From Manis javanica (Eukaryota > Chordata > Mammalia > Pholidota > Manidae), in NCBI RefSeq assembly GCF_040802235.1, contig NC_133158.1, positions 164,087,401 to 164,151,400 of the forward strand: DNA of 64,000 bases. Direction: 5' to 3'. Positions 36,433-46,317 of this stretch are shown piece by piece; position 1 is the stretch's first letter, and every line of letters starts with the position of its first letter. The translations under genes and the position numbers were made by a program. The notes beneath the pieces are model-generated. The model was not told where the DNA came from. It was given only the letters and a program-made list of their open reading frames with translations, and did no database searches.

Positions 36433-39400
36433 TCATGTTGTTGCGAATGGTAGGATTTGTTTTTTTCTTAAGGCTGAGTAATATTCCATTGTGTATATGT
36501 ACCACATCTTCTTTATCCATTCATCTACTGATGGACATTTAGGTTGCTTCCATATCTTGGCTATTGTAAATAATGCAGCGATAAACATAGGGGTGCATCT
36601 GTCTTTTTCAAACTGGAGTGCTGCATTCTTAGGGTAAATTCCCAGGTGTGCAATTCCTGGGTCAAATGGTATTTCTATTTTTAGTTTTTTGAGGAACCTC
36701 CATACTGCTTTCCACAATGGTTGAACTAATTTATATTCCCACCAGCAGTGTAGGAGGGTTCCCCTTTCTCCACAACCTTGCAACATTTGTTGTTGTTTGT
36801 CTTTTGGATGGTAGCCATCCTTACTGGTGTGAGATGATATCTTATTGTGGTTTTAATTTGCATTTCTCTGGTGACAAGCGATGTGGGGCATCTTTTCATG
36901 TGTCTGTTGGCCATCTGAATTTCTTCTTTAGAGAACTATCTATTCAGCTCCTCTGCCCATTTTTTAATTGGGTTATTTGATTTTTATTTGTTGAGGTGTG
37001 TGAGCTCTTTATATATTTTGGATGTCACCCCTTTATCGGGTCTGTCATTTACGAATATATTCTCCCATACTGTAGGATACCTTTTTGTTCTTTTGATGGT
37101 GTCCTTTGCTGTACAGAAGCTTTTCAGCTTGACATAGTCCCATTTGTTCATTTTTGTGTTTGTTTCCCTTGCCCGGGGAGATATGTTCAAGAAGAGGTCA
37201 CTCATGTTTATGTCTAATAGATTTTTGCCTATGTTTTTTTTCTAAGAGTTTTATGGTTTCATGACTTACATTCAGGTCTTTGACCATTTCGAATTTACTT
37301 TTGTGTGTGGGGTTAGACAGTGATCCAGTTTCATTCTCTTACATGTAGCTGTCCAGTTTTGCCAGCACCATCTGTTGAAGACACTGTCATTTCCCCATTG
37401 TATGTCCATGGCCCCTTTATTAAATATTAGTTGACCATATATGTTTGGGTTAATGTCTGGAGTCTCTATTCTGTTCCACTGGTCTGTGGCTCTGTTCTTG
37501 TGTCAGTACCAAATTGTCTTGATTACTGTGGCTTTGTAGTAGAGCTTGAAGTTGGGAAGTGAGATACCCCCCTTTATTCTTCCTTCTCAGGATTGCTTTG
37601 GCTATTCAGGGTCTTTGGTGTTTCCATATGAATTTTTGAACTATTTGTTCCAGTTCATTGAAGGATGCTGTTGGTAGTTTGATAGGATTGCATCAAATCT
37701 GTATATTGCTTTGGGTAGGATGCCATTTTGACAATATTAATTCTTCCTAGCCATGAGCATGGGATGAGTTTCCATTCATTAGTGTCTCCTTTAATTTCTC
37801 TTAAGAGTGTCTTATAGTTTTCAGGGTATAGGTCTTTCACTTCCTTGGTTAGGTTTATTCCTAGGTATTTTATTTTTTTTGATGCAATTGTGAATGGAAT
37901 TGTCTTCCTGATTTCTCTTTCTATTAGTTTACTGTTAGTGTATAGGAAAGCCACAGATTTCTGTGTGTTAATTTTGTTTCCTGCAACTTTGCTGAATTCC
38001 GATATTAGCTCTAGTAGTTTTGGAGTGGAGTCTTTAGGATTTTTAATGTACAATATCATGTCATCTGCAAATAGTGACAGTTTAACTTCTTCTTTACCAA
38101 TATGGATTCCTTGTATTTCTTTGTTTTGTCTAATTGCCGTGGCTAGGACCTCCAGTACTATGTTGAATAACAGTGGGGAGAGTGGGCATCCCTGTGTTGT
38201 TCCTGATCACAGAGGAAAAGCTTTCAGCTTCTCTCTGTTCAGAATGATATTGGCTGTGGGTTTATCATATATGGCCTTTATTATGTTGAGGTACTTGCCC
38301 TCTATTCCCATTTTGTTGAATTTTGTCGAATGCTTTTTCAGCATCAATGGAGATGATCATGTGGTTTTTGTCCTTTTTGTTGATGTGGTGGATGATGTTG
38401 ATGGATTTTCTAATATTGAAACATCCTTGCATCCCTGGGATGAATCCCACGTGATCATGGTGTATGATCCTTTTGATGTATTTTTGAATTCGGTTTGCTA
38501 ATATTTTGTTGAGTATTTTGCATCTATGTTCATCAGGTATATTGGTCTGTAGTTTTCTTTTTTGGTGGGGTCTTTGCCTGGTTTTGGTATTAGGGTGACG
38601 TTGGCTTCATAGAATGTGTTTGGGAGTACTCTATTTTTTGGAAGACTTTAAGGAGAATGGATATTATGTCTTCTCTGTATGTCTAATAATTCTTTGTATT
38701 TCTGTGGTGTCCGTCATGATTTTTCCTTTCTCATTTCTGATTCCATTGATGTCTGTTGACTCTCTTTTCCTCTTAATAAGTCTGGCTAGAGGTTTATCTA
38801 TTTTGTTTATTTTCTCAAAGAACCAGCTCTTGGTTTCATTGATTTTTTCTATTGTTTTATTCCCCTCAATTTTATTTATTTCTTCTCCGATATTTATTAT
38901 GTCCCTCCTTCTGCTGACCTTAGGCCTCATTTGTTCTTCTTTTTCCAATTTTGATAATTGTGACATTAGACCATTCATTTGGGATTTTTCTTCCTTCTTT
39001 AAATATGCCTGGATTGCTATATACGTTCCTCTTAAGACTGTTTTTGCTGTGTCCCACAGAAGTTGGGGCTTTGTGTCACTGTTGTCATTTGTTTCCATAT
39101 ATTCCTGATCTCCATTTTGATTTGGTCATTGATCCATTGATTATTTAGGAGTGCGTTGTTAAGCCTCCATGTGTTTGTGGGCCTTTTTGCTTTCTTCGTA
39201 CAATTTATTTCTAGTTTTATGCTTTTGTAGTCTGAGAAGTTGGTTAGTAGGATTTCAATCTTTTGGAATTTAGTGATGCTCTTTTTGTGGCCTGGTATAT
39301 GGTCTATTCTGGAGAATGTTGCATGTGCACTTGAGAAGAATGTGTATCCTGTTGCTTTTGGATGTAGAGTTCTGTAGATGTCTATTAGGTCCATCTGTTC

Positions 39401-39940
39401 TAGTGTGTTGTTCAGTGCCTCTGTGTCCTTACTTATTTTCTGTCTGGTGGATCTGTCCTTTGGAGTGAGTGGTGTGTTGAAGTCTCCCAGAATGAATGCA
39501 TTGCATTCTATTTCCTTCTTTAATTCTGTTAGTATTTATTTCACATATGTTGGTGCTCCTGTAATGGGTGCATATATATTTATAATGGTTATATCCTCTT
39601 GTTGGGCTGAGCCCTTTATCATTATGTAATATCCTTCTTTATCTTTTGTTACTTTCTTTATTTTGAAGTCTATTTTGTCTGATACTAGTGTTACAACACC
39701 TGCTTTTTTCTCTCTGTTGTTTGAATGAAATATCTTTTTCCATCCCTTGACTTTAAGTCTGTGCATGTGTTCGGGTTTAAGGTGAATCTCTTGTAAGCAG
39801 CATATGGACGGGTCTTGCTTTTTTATGCATTCTATTACTCTGTGTCTTTTGATTGGTGCATTCAGTCCATTTACATTTAGTGTGGTTATTGAAAGGTATG
39901 TAGTTATTGCCATTGCAGGCTTTAGATTCATGGTTACCAA
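36433..39940 (-). pseudogene. L1 ORF2, decayed
   Basis: It opens with the usual endonuclease N-terminus (39940 downward), continues through RT pieces (38059-37655 carries the start just after the FADD block) and ends with the C-terminal segment (36786-36433). At least six frame breaks are visible and part of the segment between 38630 and 38700 is missing compared with the L1 at 28968-35383 (about 230 bases). Confidence 0.85.
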
Positions 39941-40284
39941 AGTTCAAGGTTAGCTTCTTTACTCTCTTACAGTCTAACTTAACTCACTTATTGAACTATC
40001 ATGAACACGGTCTGATGATTCTTTATTTCTCTCCCTTCTTATTCCTTCTCCTCCCTTCTTCATATGTTGGGTGTTTTGTTCTGTGCTCTTTTTAGGAGTG
40101 CTCCCATCTAGAGCAGTCCCTATAAGGTGCCCTGTAGAGTTGGTTTGTGGGAGGCATATTCCCTCAACTTTTGCATGTCTGTGAATTGTTTAATCCCTCC
40201 TTCATATTTAAATGATCATCGTGCTGGATACAGTATTCTTGGTTCAAGGCCCTTCTGTTTCATTGCATTAAGTATATCGTGCCA

Positions 40285-40616
40285 TGTTGGCAGCCGCGCT
40301 CAGAAAATAGCGCCCAATGCAGGGCAGCCAGAAGGCCCCGAACTTCCTAATGACAAATCATCCCACACCACTAAACTACATGCTAATTGCACCTTGGCAT
40401 AAGGACCAATGAGACCCACCAAATGGTTATGCTAATAAGGCATATGAACTTATTAGCCAGGTCAGAGCATGAGAACTATATAAGCAAGCCTCTCCTTCCC
40501 CTCTGGGTCCTGCCCAACTCATTTGTTTCACAAAGAGCTGAAGAATAAAGCTTTCTGCAGAAGAATCCTGCTGTTGTTGCATGCTGTTCTTGCCGGCGAG
40601 GACAGGGCATGCGACA
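40285..40616 (+). repeat. 5' LTR of the class II ERV
   Basis: The LTR is 332 bp, starting TGTTGGCAGCC and ending GCGACA. It has a TATA box (actatataagc, about 40475) and an AATAAA signal (40544-40549). It differs from the 3' LTR at a few single bases and in one clustered block near 40446-40462. Confidence 0.93.
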
Positions 40617-40618
40617 AG

Positions 40619-40636
40619 TGGTGCCGAATCCCGGGA
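40619..40636 (+). other. Primer-binding site, tRNA-Phe type
   Basis: Two bases after the LTR lies an 18-base TGGTGCCGAATCCCGGGA. This is one mismatch from the complement of the 3' end of tRNA-Phe. The same tRNA is used by mouse intracisternal A particles and a few other ERV groups, and is distinct from the tRNA-Lys sites of most betaretroviruses. Confidence 0.8.
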
Positions 40637-40786
40637 ATCAGAACATCACCGGCACAGGGAGGACCCTTCAGACATCTGGAGAGGATTCAGAACTGCAGGT
40701 CAGAAGAAAGCCCGGAGGGGTAAGTTCCGAGAGGCCCCTGCTTTTTAGGATGATGGTTGATGGTTCTCTGTAAATAAGGAGGCACC

Positions 40787-42238
40787 ATGGGGAATGCACC
40801 GTCATTAGTCACGGCGCTGCAGACAGCTCTCAAAGAGCGAAACTTGAAGGTCTCCAGCAAAGTCTTAGGATCTTTTGTGAAGGAGACAGACCGTGTGGCC
40901 CCCTGGTTCATTTGTTCAGGGTCCCTCTCAATCCCGAGCTGGGACAAACTGGGGAAAGATCTTGATAGAGAGGAGGAGGAGGGTAGCCTGAGGGGAGGCA
41001 CCAGGCCCCTCTGGAAACTGATTAGAGCTTGTCTGCAAGATGAGAGATGTGAAAAGGTAATAAAAGAAGGTCAGAGAGCATTGACAGATATCCAAGAGAG
41101 CATGTCAGAAACGGAACGGGAAACAGAGAGCGCGCGCGGCCGAAAAAAGGCCACAAAAACGAAAGTAAAGAAACCCCAGAGTGAGGGAGAAAGCCCGCCT
41201 AGGGCAAAAGCGAAAGAGCCCCGAAAAGCGAGTGACAATCGCCTCGGAGAAAATAGTAAATACCCCTGGAAAGAGTTGAGGGACCTCCAACTCTCCAATA
41301 GGGAATCTGAGGAGGAATTAACGTCCGCAGAGGAAGGGGAAGAAAATAAAACCGCAGAGTGCAGAAGTAAGGGAACCAGCAAAGTTGAAAAGTGGACCAA
41401 GGAAAAAATGAAAGCAGGGTGTCCCCCGACGCCCGTTGCCCCGCCACCTTACGTGAGTGGCGCACTCTCCTTTTGCCACCCAGATACTCTTCAGGCAATT
41501 AGACAAATGTTTCCTGTATTTGAGGATAATGGCGTACGCTCTCACCAGCCCCTGAGCCATAAACAAGTTAAGGAGTTAGCAGAATCCGTTCGGGCTTATG
41601 GAGTCAGTGCTAACTATACCATAGCACAAGTTGAGAGATTAACAGAGACAGCCATGACACCTGCAGACTGGCAATATGTAACTAAGGCATGCCTTTCTAG
41701 TATGGGGCAATACATAGAATGGAAGGCATTGTGGCATGATATCAGTATGACCCAGGCACGCGCAAACGCGGCCAAAGGACAGCCTGCGTGGTCATATGAT
41801 ATGCTGACGGGCCAAGGACAGTGGGTAGCCAACCAGACCGCCTTCCCCTTACAGGTATACGCACAAATAAACGCATGCGCCGCCAAAGCATGGAAAGCCC
41901 TCACCAACAAAGGAGAAGTATCAGGCAATTTGACAAAAATTATTCAGGGGCCGAGCGAGCCATTTTCTGACTTTGTCGCTCGTATGATGGAGGCCGCAGG
42001 CAGAATATTTGGAGATCAGGAACAAGCAATGCCCCTAGTGGAGCAATTAGTATTTGAACAATGTACCAAGGAATGCAGACAGGCGATAACACCCTGGAAA
42101 CAAAAAGGGATACACGCCTGGTTGAAAGCCTGTAGAGAAATAGGAGGGCCACTCACCAACGCGGGCCTAGCCGCAGCCATATTACAGAGCCACAAACAAG
42201 CCAGGATCACTAACAGAAGTATTAAATGCTTTCACTAA
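40787..42238 (+). CDS. Endogenous retroviral Gag-like ORF, truncated before nucleocapsid
   Basis: An open frame of 483 codons starts at an ATG in strong context (caccatggg). The second residue is glycine (MGN), a myristoylation signal that targets Gag to membranes. A charged region follows, then a PPPY late-domain motif at about residues 219-222, a betaretrovirus-like capsid domain (about 226-470) and the major homology region at about residues 385-405. The zinc knuckles of nucleocapsid are missing: the frame runs through the deletion junction near 42205 and ends after about a dozen unrelated residues. Presence of a long intact ORF suggests recent insertion, not necessarily function. It is an ERV copy in the genome, described only. 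Confidence 0.85.
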   Translation: MGNAPSLVTALQTALKERNLKVSSKVLGSFVKETDRVAPWFICSGSLSIPSWDKLGKDLDREEEEGSLRGGTRPLWKLIRACLQDERCEKVIKEGQRALTDIQESMSETERETESARGRKKATKTKVKKPQSEGESPPRAKAKEPRKASDNRLGENSKYPWKELRDLQLSNRESEEELTSAEEGEENKTAECRSKGTSKVEKWTKEKMKAGCPPTPVAPPPYVSGALSFCHPDTLQAIRQMFPVFEDNGVRSHQPLSHKQVKELAESVRAYGVSANYTIAQVERLTETAMTPADWQYVTKACLSSMGQYIEWKALWHDISMTQARANAAKGQPAWSYDMLTGQGQWVANQTAFPLQVYAQINACAAKAWKALTNKGEVSGNLTKIIQGPSEPFSDFVARMMEAAGRIFGDQEQAMPLVEQLVFEQCTKECRQAITPWKQKGIHAWLKACREIGGPLTNAGLAAAILQSHKQARITNRSIKCFH

Positions 42239-42599
42239 TCTGTCACGAGGCCTGTCCCAGTATCTTTCAGGAAACTGGTCCCAAGACTTTGATGGAGCAC
42301 TAGAAGTACTGCGGCGAGAAATAATCCACATCAACTCCACCTGTCTAGATATCTCCGTAGCAGAAGGACTCTCTTCCTGGTTCCTCAGAGCTCTCTCCCA
42401 CGTCAAGGAGTGGGCGGGCATGGCTGGGATGGGCGTGTTCCTGCTTGGAGGTCTCATGCTCTTATTCTGGTTGTTATGCAGACTCCGCAACCAACATAAG
42501 CAGGACAAGGTGATCCTTGCTCAAGCCCTAATGGCGATAGACGTTGGCGCCTCTCCCCAAGTGTGGCTCAACATGCTTAAGAAGGAAGCTCGGCTTTAG
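42200..42599 (+). pseudogene. Endogenous retroviral env tail (transmembrane anchor region)
   Basis: This is open in a different frame from gag, ending at the TAG at 42597-42599. It encodes the end of a betaretrovirus-like TM ectodomain with two N-glycosylation sites, a hydrophobic anchor of about 20 residues (near 42418-42480) and a basic cytoplasmic tail. There is no start codon, surface subunit or fusion peptide, so it is a remnant left by the deletion that removed pol and most of env. Confidence 0.7.
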
Positions 42600-42931
42600 C
42601 TTGAGGTAGCTCTTGCACCCTGAGCCCATGTGGCACTGCACCAGGCCCGAGTACCTCAATGCTTAATCACAGCTTTCTTTAAGAAGCTCATGGTGCAAGA
42701 GGGTTGAGAAAAAGGGTCCAAACCCTTTGTACCAAGCGGTCCCAACGCCAGCCAGAGGATGCGAGGCAAAGCACTGCAAGAGGTCTTGGACCCCTCTGAG
42801 AGGCATGCCTGACTGCATAGGAGTAGATGCCCAGAACCCCTCTCCAAAAAGGGGGCATCAGGAAGTATGATGGAGGTCAGGCCTCTGTCTCCGCCTCTGC
42901 TGGCAAGTTCCGCCTTGAGCTTCTGTTAGAC

Positions 42932-42945
42932 AAAAAAGGGGGAGA
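42932..42945 (+). other. Polypurine tract of the ERV
   Basis: A pure A/G run (aaaaaagggggaga) lies immediately before the TG of the 3' LTR, where plus-strand DNA synthesis of a retrovirus starts. Confidence 0.85.
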
Positions 42946-43279
42946 TGTTGGCAGCCGCACTCAGAAAATAGCGCCCAATGCAGGGCAGCCGGAAGGCCCC
43001 GAACTTCCTAATGACAAATCATCCCACACCACTAAACTACATGCTAATTGCACCTTGGCATAAGGACCAATGAGACCCACCAAATGGTTATGCTAATAAG
43101 GCATATGGAGCCGCACCAACCAGGTCAGAGCATGAGAACTATATAAGCAAGCCTCTCCTTCCCCTCTGGGTCCTGCCCAACTCATTTGTTTCACAAAGAG
43201 CTGAAGAATAAAGCTTTCTGCAGAAGAATCCTGCTGTTGTTGCATGCTGTTCTTGCCGGCGAGGACAGGGCACGCGACA
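42946..43279 (+). repeat. 3' LTR of the class II ERV
   Basis: The LTR is 334 bp, with the same ends as the 5' LTR and AATAAA at 43207-43212. Where the 5' LTR reads gaacttattagccagg, this copy reads ggagccgcaccaaccagg (about 43107-43124), which accounts for the 2-bp length difference. Confidence 0.93.
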
Positions 43280-44806
43280 GTGCCATTCTCTTCTGGCCTG
43301 TAGGGTTTCTGTTGAGAAGTCTGATGATAGCCTGATGGGTTTTCCTTTGTAGGTGACCTTTTTTTTTTCTCTCTGGCTGCCTTTAATACTTTGTCCTTGT
43401 CTTTGATCTTTGCCATTTTAGTTATTATGTGTCTTGGTGTTGCCCTCCTTGGATCCCTTGTCATGGGAGTTCTGTGTACCTCTGTGGTCTGAGAGGCCAT
43501 TTCCTTCCCTAGTTTGGGGAAGTTTTTGGCAATTATTTCTTCAAAGACACTTTCTATCCCTTTTTCTCTCTCTTCTTCTTCTGGTACCCCTATAATGCAG
43601 ATATTGTTCCATTTTGATTGGTCCCACAGTTCTCTTAAAATTCTTTCATTCCTGGAGATCCTTTTCTCTCTCTCTGCATCAGCTTCTCTGAATTCCTGTT
43701 CTCTGTTTTCTAGTCCATTAATGGTCTCTTGCATCTCGTCCATTCTGTTTTGAAGTCCTTCCAGAGCTTTTTTTATTTCTGTATTCTCCCTCCTTAGTTC
43801 TTGCATATTTCTCTGCAAGTCCATCAGCATGGTTATGACTTTTGTTTTGAATTCTTTTTCAGGAAGACTGTTTAAGTCTATCTCCCCAGGTTCCTTCTCA
43901 GGGGAAGATGTAGAAGATGTCAAAGCTGTCTGGGTTAGTCTTGTCTGAAACAAATTTTTTTGCCTTTTCATGTTGATAGGTGCAGTGGAGTGCTATTGAC
44001 GCTTCTATCAGCTGGGAGAGTCAAGCCTCTTTCCACTTGGCTTCTGGCCTTTCTTTACTGGGACAACTGCAACCCCTACTGGCTTGTGTTGGGCGATTGC
44101 ATGTAGACTGGGTCTTTGTATCTTGCCCGGCCAGTATGGACCAAGCTCCCTTGCTGAGGGCGTGGCCAGCCTCAGGCTGCTGCTCTGCTATGGCGGGGCC
44201 TGGAGGGGTAATGGACGTGGAGTTGTTTGGCTGTTTACCTCCGTGAGGGGTCTCAGAGCTGTTGCCCAGGGGTTAGTGTGTCCAGAGTTCCCTGGAATTT
44301 CCAGCTGCTGGACTGTGACCCAGGATGCTTCCATCCAGTTGTGGGGTCCCTGTCCCTTTAAGACTTTCAAAAAGCACTCGCTTTTCTTTGTCACAGGGGC
44401 GCCGGCTTCAGGACCCGCTCACAGGTCTTACTGTCCTGCTTTCCCTAGTTTCCAGCACCCCACGCATGCACTGTGTCTGCACTCTGGTGCAGATGGCTAG
44501 GGCTGGCTGTTTAGCAGTCCTGGGCTCCCTCTCTGTCCCCACTCTGACTCCTCTCCTCCCACTGGGAACTGGGGTGAGGGGCGCTTGGGTCCCACTGGGC
44601 TGCAGCTTGTATCTTACCCCTTTCACCAGGTGCTGGGTTCTCGCAGGTGTGGATGTAGTCTGGCTGTTGTCCTGTGTCTTCTGGTCTCTCTTTTAAGATT
44701 AGTTGTATTTGTTGTATTTTCAAAAATATATATGTTTTTGGGAGGAGATTTCCACTGTCCTACTCATGCCATCATCTTGGCTCCGCCCTTTACTAAATGT
44801 GTTTTT

Positions 44807-45140
44807 AAAGATATTTTTAATATTTTAATGGAATGTTTAGTTACACCAACCTGGGAGGGGTTTCTAAGCCCACCTGGTGGCCGTATCACTAAAGGTGTGA
44901 CACACAAATCCGGGTATAAGATTTCAGAAGTCTAACACCGAGACAGCATAATTTTGTGAGCTGCAGACCTCTAGAATGTTTTATACATCTGTGTCAGGGT
45001 TTAGAAAGAAATATTACTGATTTAGTAGCAGCTGAAAAAGCTTCTTCAACTCAATATGTTTAACTGGGATATTAGCAGTTATGGCATTATTTAGTTTGAA
45101 CTAACTTCAGTAACAAACCTTTATCTGTTATTACTTTAAG
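44807..45140. other. Intronic sequence, no gene seen
   Basis: It lies between the L1 and the next ACAD11 exon. It ends in a short pyrimidine-containing tract and an AG acceptor at 45139-45140. Confidence 0.5.
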
Positions 45141-45218
45141 GAGGTAATTGAGTTCTAAGTTCAAAATGAAAATTCAGTGGACAAGTGGAAAAAATCTTTA
45201 GTGATTGATAAACTCAAA
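45141..45218 (+). pseudogene. ACAD11: ACAD11 exon with in-frame stop
   Basis: The acceptor is ctttaag before 45141 and the donor is gtaaga at 45219. It is 78 bases, 26 codons. It encodes the start of the dehydrogenase part, with an NSVDKWKKSLVIDKLK block. The sixth codon is TAA (45156-45158), where the family has tyrosine. The end phase matches the next exon at 45900. Confidence 0.82.
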
Positions 45219-45899
45219 GTAAGAAAAAGAAGAAAACCTTTAACATTGGATAATTTATATGCAGGTGTTTTTTGAGACCTTCCTTTGTTGCTGTTGTCAT
45301 ATATATATAAAGGATAATTATATCTATAATGACTTTTTTCAAAGTTACAAATAGAATCTGTAATATACAAATTAGGTCACATGGTGTTTTGTATATGATA
45401 TATGATGAGAACAGACTTAATCTGTTCAAAGAAAAAGATATGATCAACACTACTACCATCTGTCCCTAAATGAAGACTGAAATCAAGGCAGGACATTTGT
45501 CCCACATGACCTTAATCTGAATTTCATATTTTTAAATCATAATAGCAACACATGTAAGAAATTGAAATACACAAAGTAGTGTATTTGGCATAATTATACT
45601 CAAATGTGGGAGATTTTGTAATAGATATGATTCAGTAAGAAGTACTTGAGAAGGCAAATCTAGTTTTTCTGCCGAATCTAAGGAAGCTTGGAGGAAAAGC
45701 CATTTTTTAAGTAAAGAAACTATTGATTTATAATGAATTAATAACTACTTAGTTTTGCACACTGCAGGATATAATGAAATAAATAACTTCAGAAGTGTTT
45801 CTAAATTTCAAAATGCATAAATAACAGTGTCTTTTAAAAACAAACTATTTTAGTTCATGGTAAATTATGATCACTCTGGCGTGTTCGTCCCCTTGACAG

Positions 45900-46037
45900 G
45901 AAATGGTCAAAGCAGAAGGCCTCTGGAGCTTGCTTTTGCAGCTGTGAGCGTTCTCAACCAGGGGGACTATGCCTTCACTGCTGAAGAAACAGGAAAATGC
46001 TGTTTCGCTTCAGATGTCTTTAACTGCCAAACACCAG
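45900..46037 (+). pseudogene. ACAD11: ACAD11 exon with 1-base deletion
   Basis: The acceptor is ttgacag before 45900 and the donor is gttaac at 46038. The first codons match the EM-KAEGLW block. One base is missing at 45939-45940, and the unshifted frame meets TGA at 45945-45947. After the deletion the family pattern (AEETGKCCFASDVFNCQ) continues in another frame to the end. Its length is 138, where intact phase requires 139. Confidence 0.85.
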
Positions 46038-46317
46038 GTTAACTACATTATTTAAAAAACAAAACTTTTTTGGATATTTTGAGCAGTGTGTAAAATTTCA
46101 CTATTTTATGAGAAGGAAGTTTTTCTACATAGCCATTGACTTCTATAAATCTGTCTATAATTTTACTTTTTAGTGACTTTAAGTATTAAAAAATAAATTT
46201 AACATACTCATTGGATTATGTTGTTAAACATCATTATATTAGGAATATTAGTACAAGTCATGACCAAAAGGATTGGCAATATAAGGACTGCAGGTTCCTG
46301 CCTGGGTGTTGGATAGT
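46038..46317. other. Intronic sequence, no gene seen
   Basis: AT-rich intron sequence between the exon and an old L1. Confidence 0.4.

Larger units (their letters stand above)
40279..43285 (+). mobile_element. Non-autonomous class II endogenous retrovirus (gag only)
   Basis: A complete provirus-like structure of 2995 bp is flanked by the 6-bp target duplication gtgcca (40279-40284 and 43280-43285). Parts in order are the 5' LTR (40285-40616), a primer-binding site, a gag-like ORF (40787-42238), an env transmembrane tail (about 42200-42599), a polypurine tract (42932-42945) and the 3' LTR (42946-43279). There is no protease, integrase or polymerase, and most of env is absent. Mobilisation would have needed proteins from a complete relative. 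The LTRs differ mainly in one patch, so the insertion is recent compared with the L1 it sits in. Confidence 0.92.
40110..43971 (-). pseudogene. L1 ORF1 interrupted by the ERV insertion
   Basis: The minus-strand ORF1 starts at 43971 and is open to the ERV right edge (43286). It covers the N-terminus, coiled coil and RRM with the NNICIIGVPEEE block. The remaining C-terminal part lies on the other side of the ERV, at 40278-40110. Before the insertion this ORF1 was the best preserved in the window. The 292-codon frame that runs on into the LTR is an artefact of the junction. Confidence 0.85.
35960..44806 (-). mobile_element. Full-length L1 (minus) carrying a nested ERV, with perfect 15-bp target-site duplication
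   Basis: The direct repeat actaaatgtgttttt flanks the element at 35960-35974 and 44792-44806. On the minus strand it starts with an agccaagatgatggc-type 5' end near 44791, then 5' UTR, ORF1 from 43971, ORF2 (39940-36433) and the 3' UTR ending near 35990. Removing the ERV at 40285-43279 leaves about 5.8 kb, a complete L1. ORF2 is broken by several frameshifts (longest pieces 39940-39536, 39098-38664 and 38059-37655). Confidence 0.92.

Noticed and set aside
43093..43971. 292-codon minus-strand frame as one protein
   Set aside because: The last part is LTR sequence read in antisense; the frame joins L1 ORF1 to the ERV by accident of insertion.
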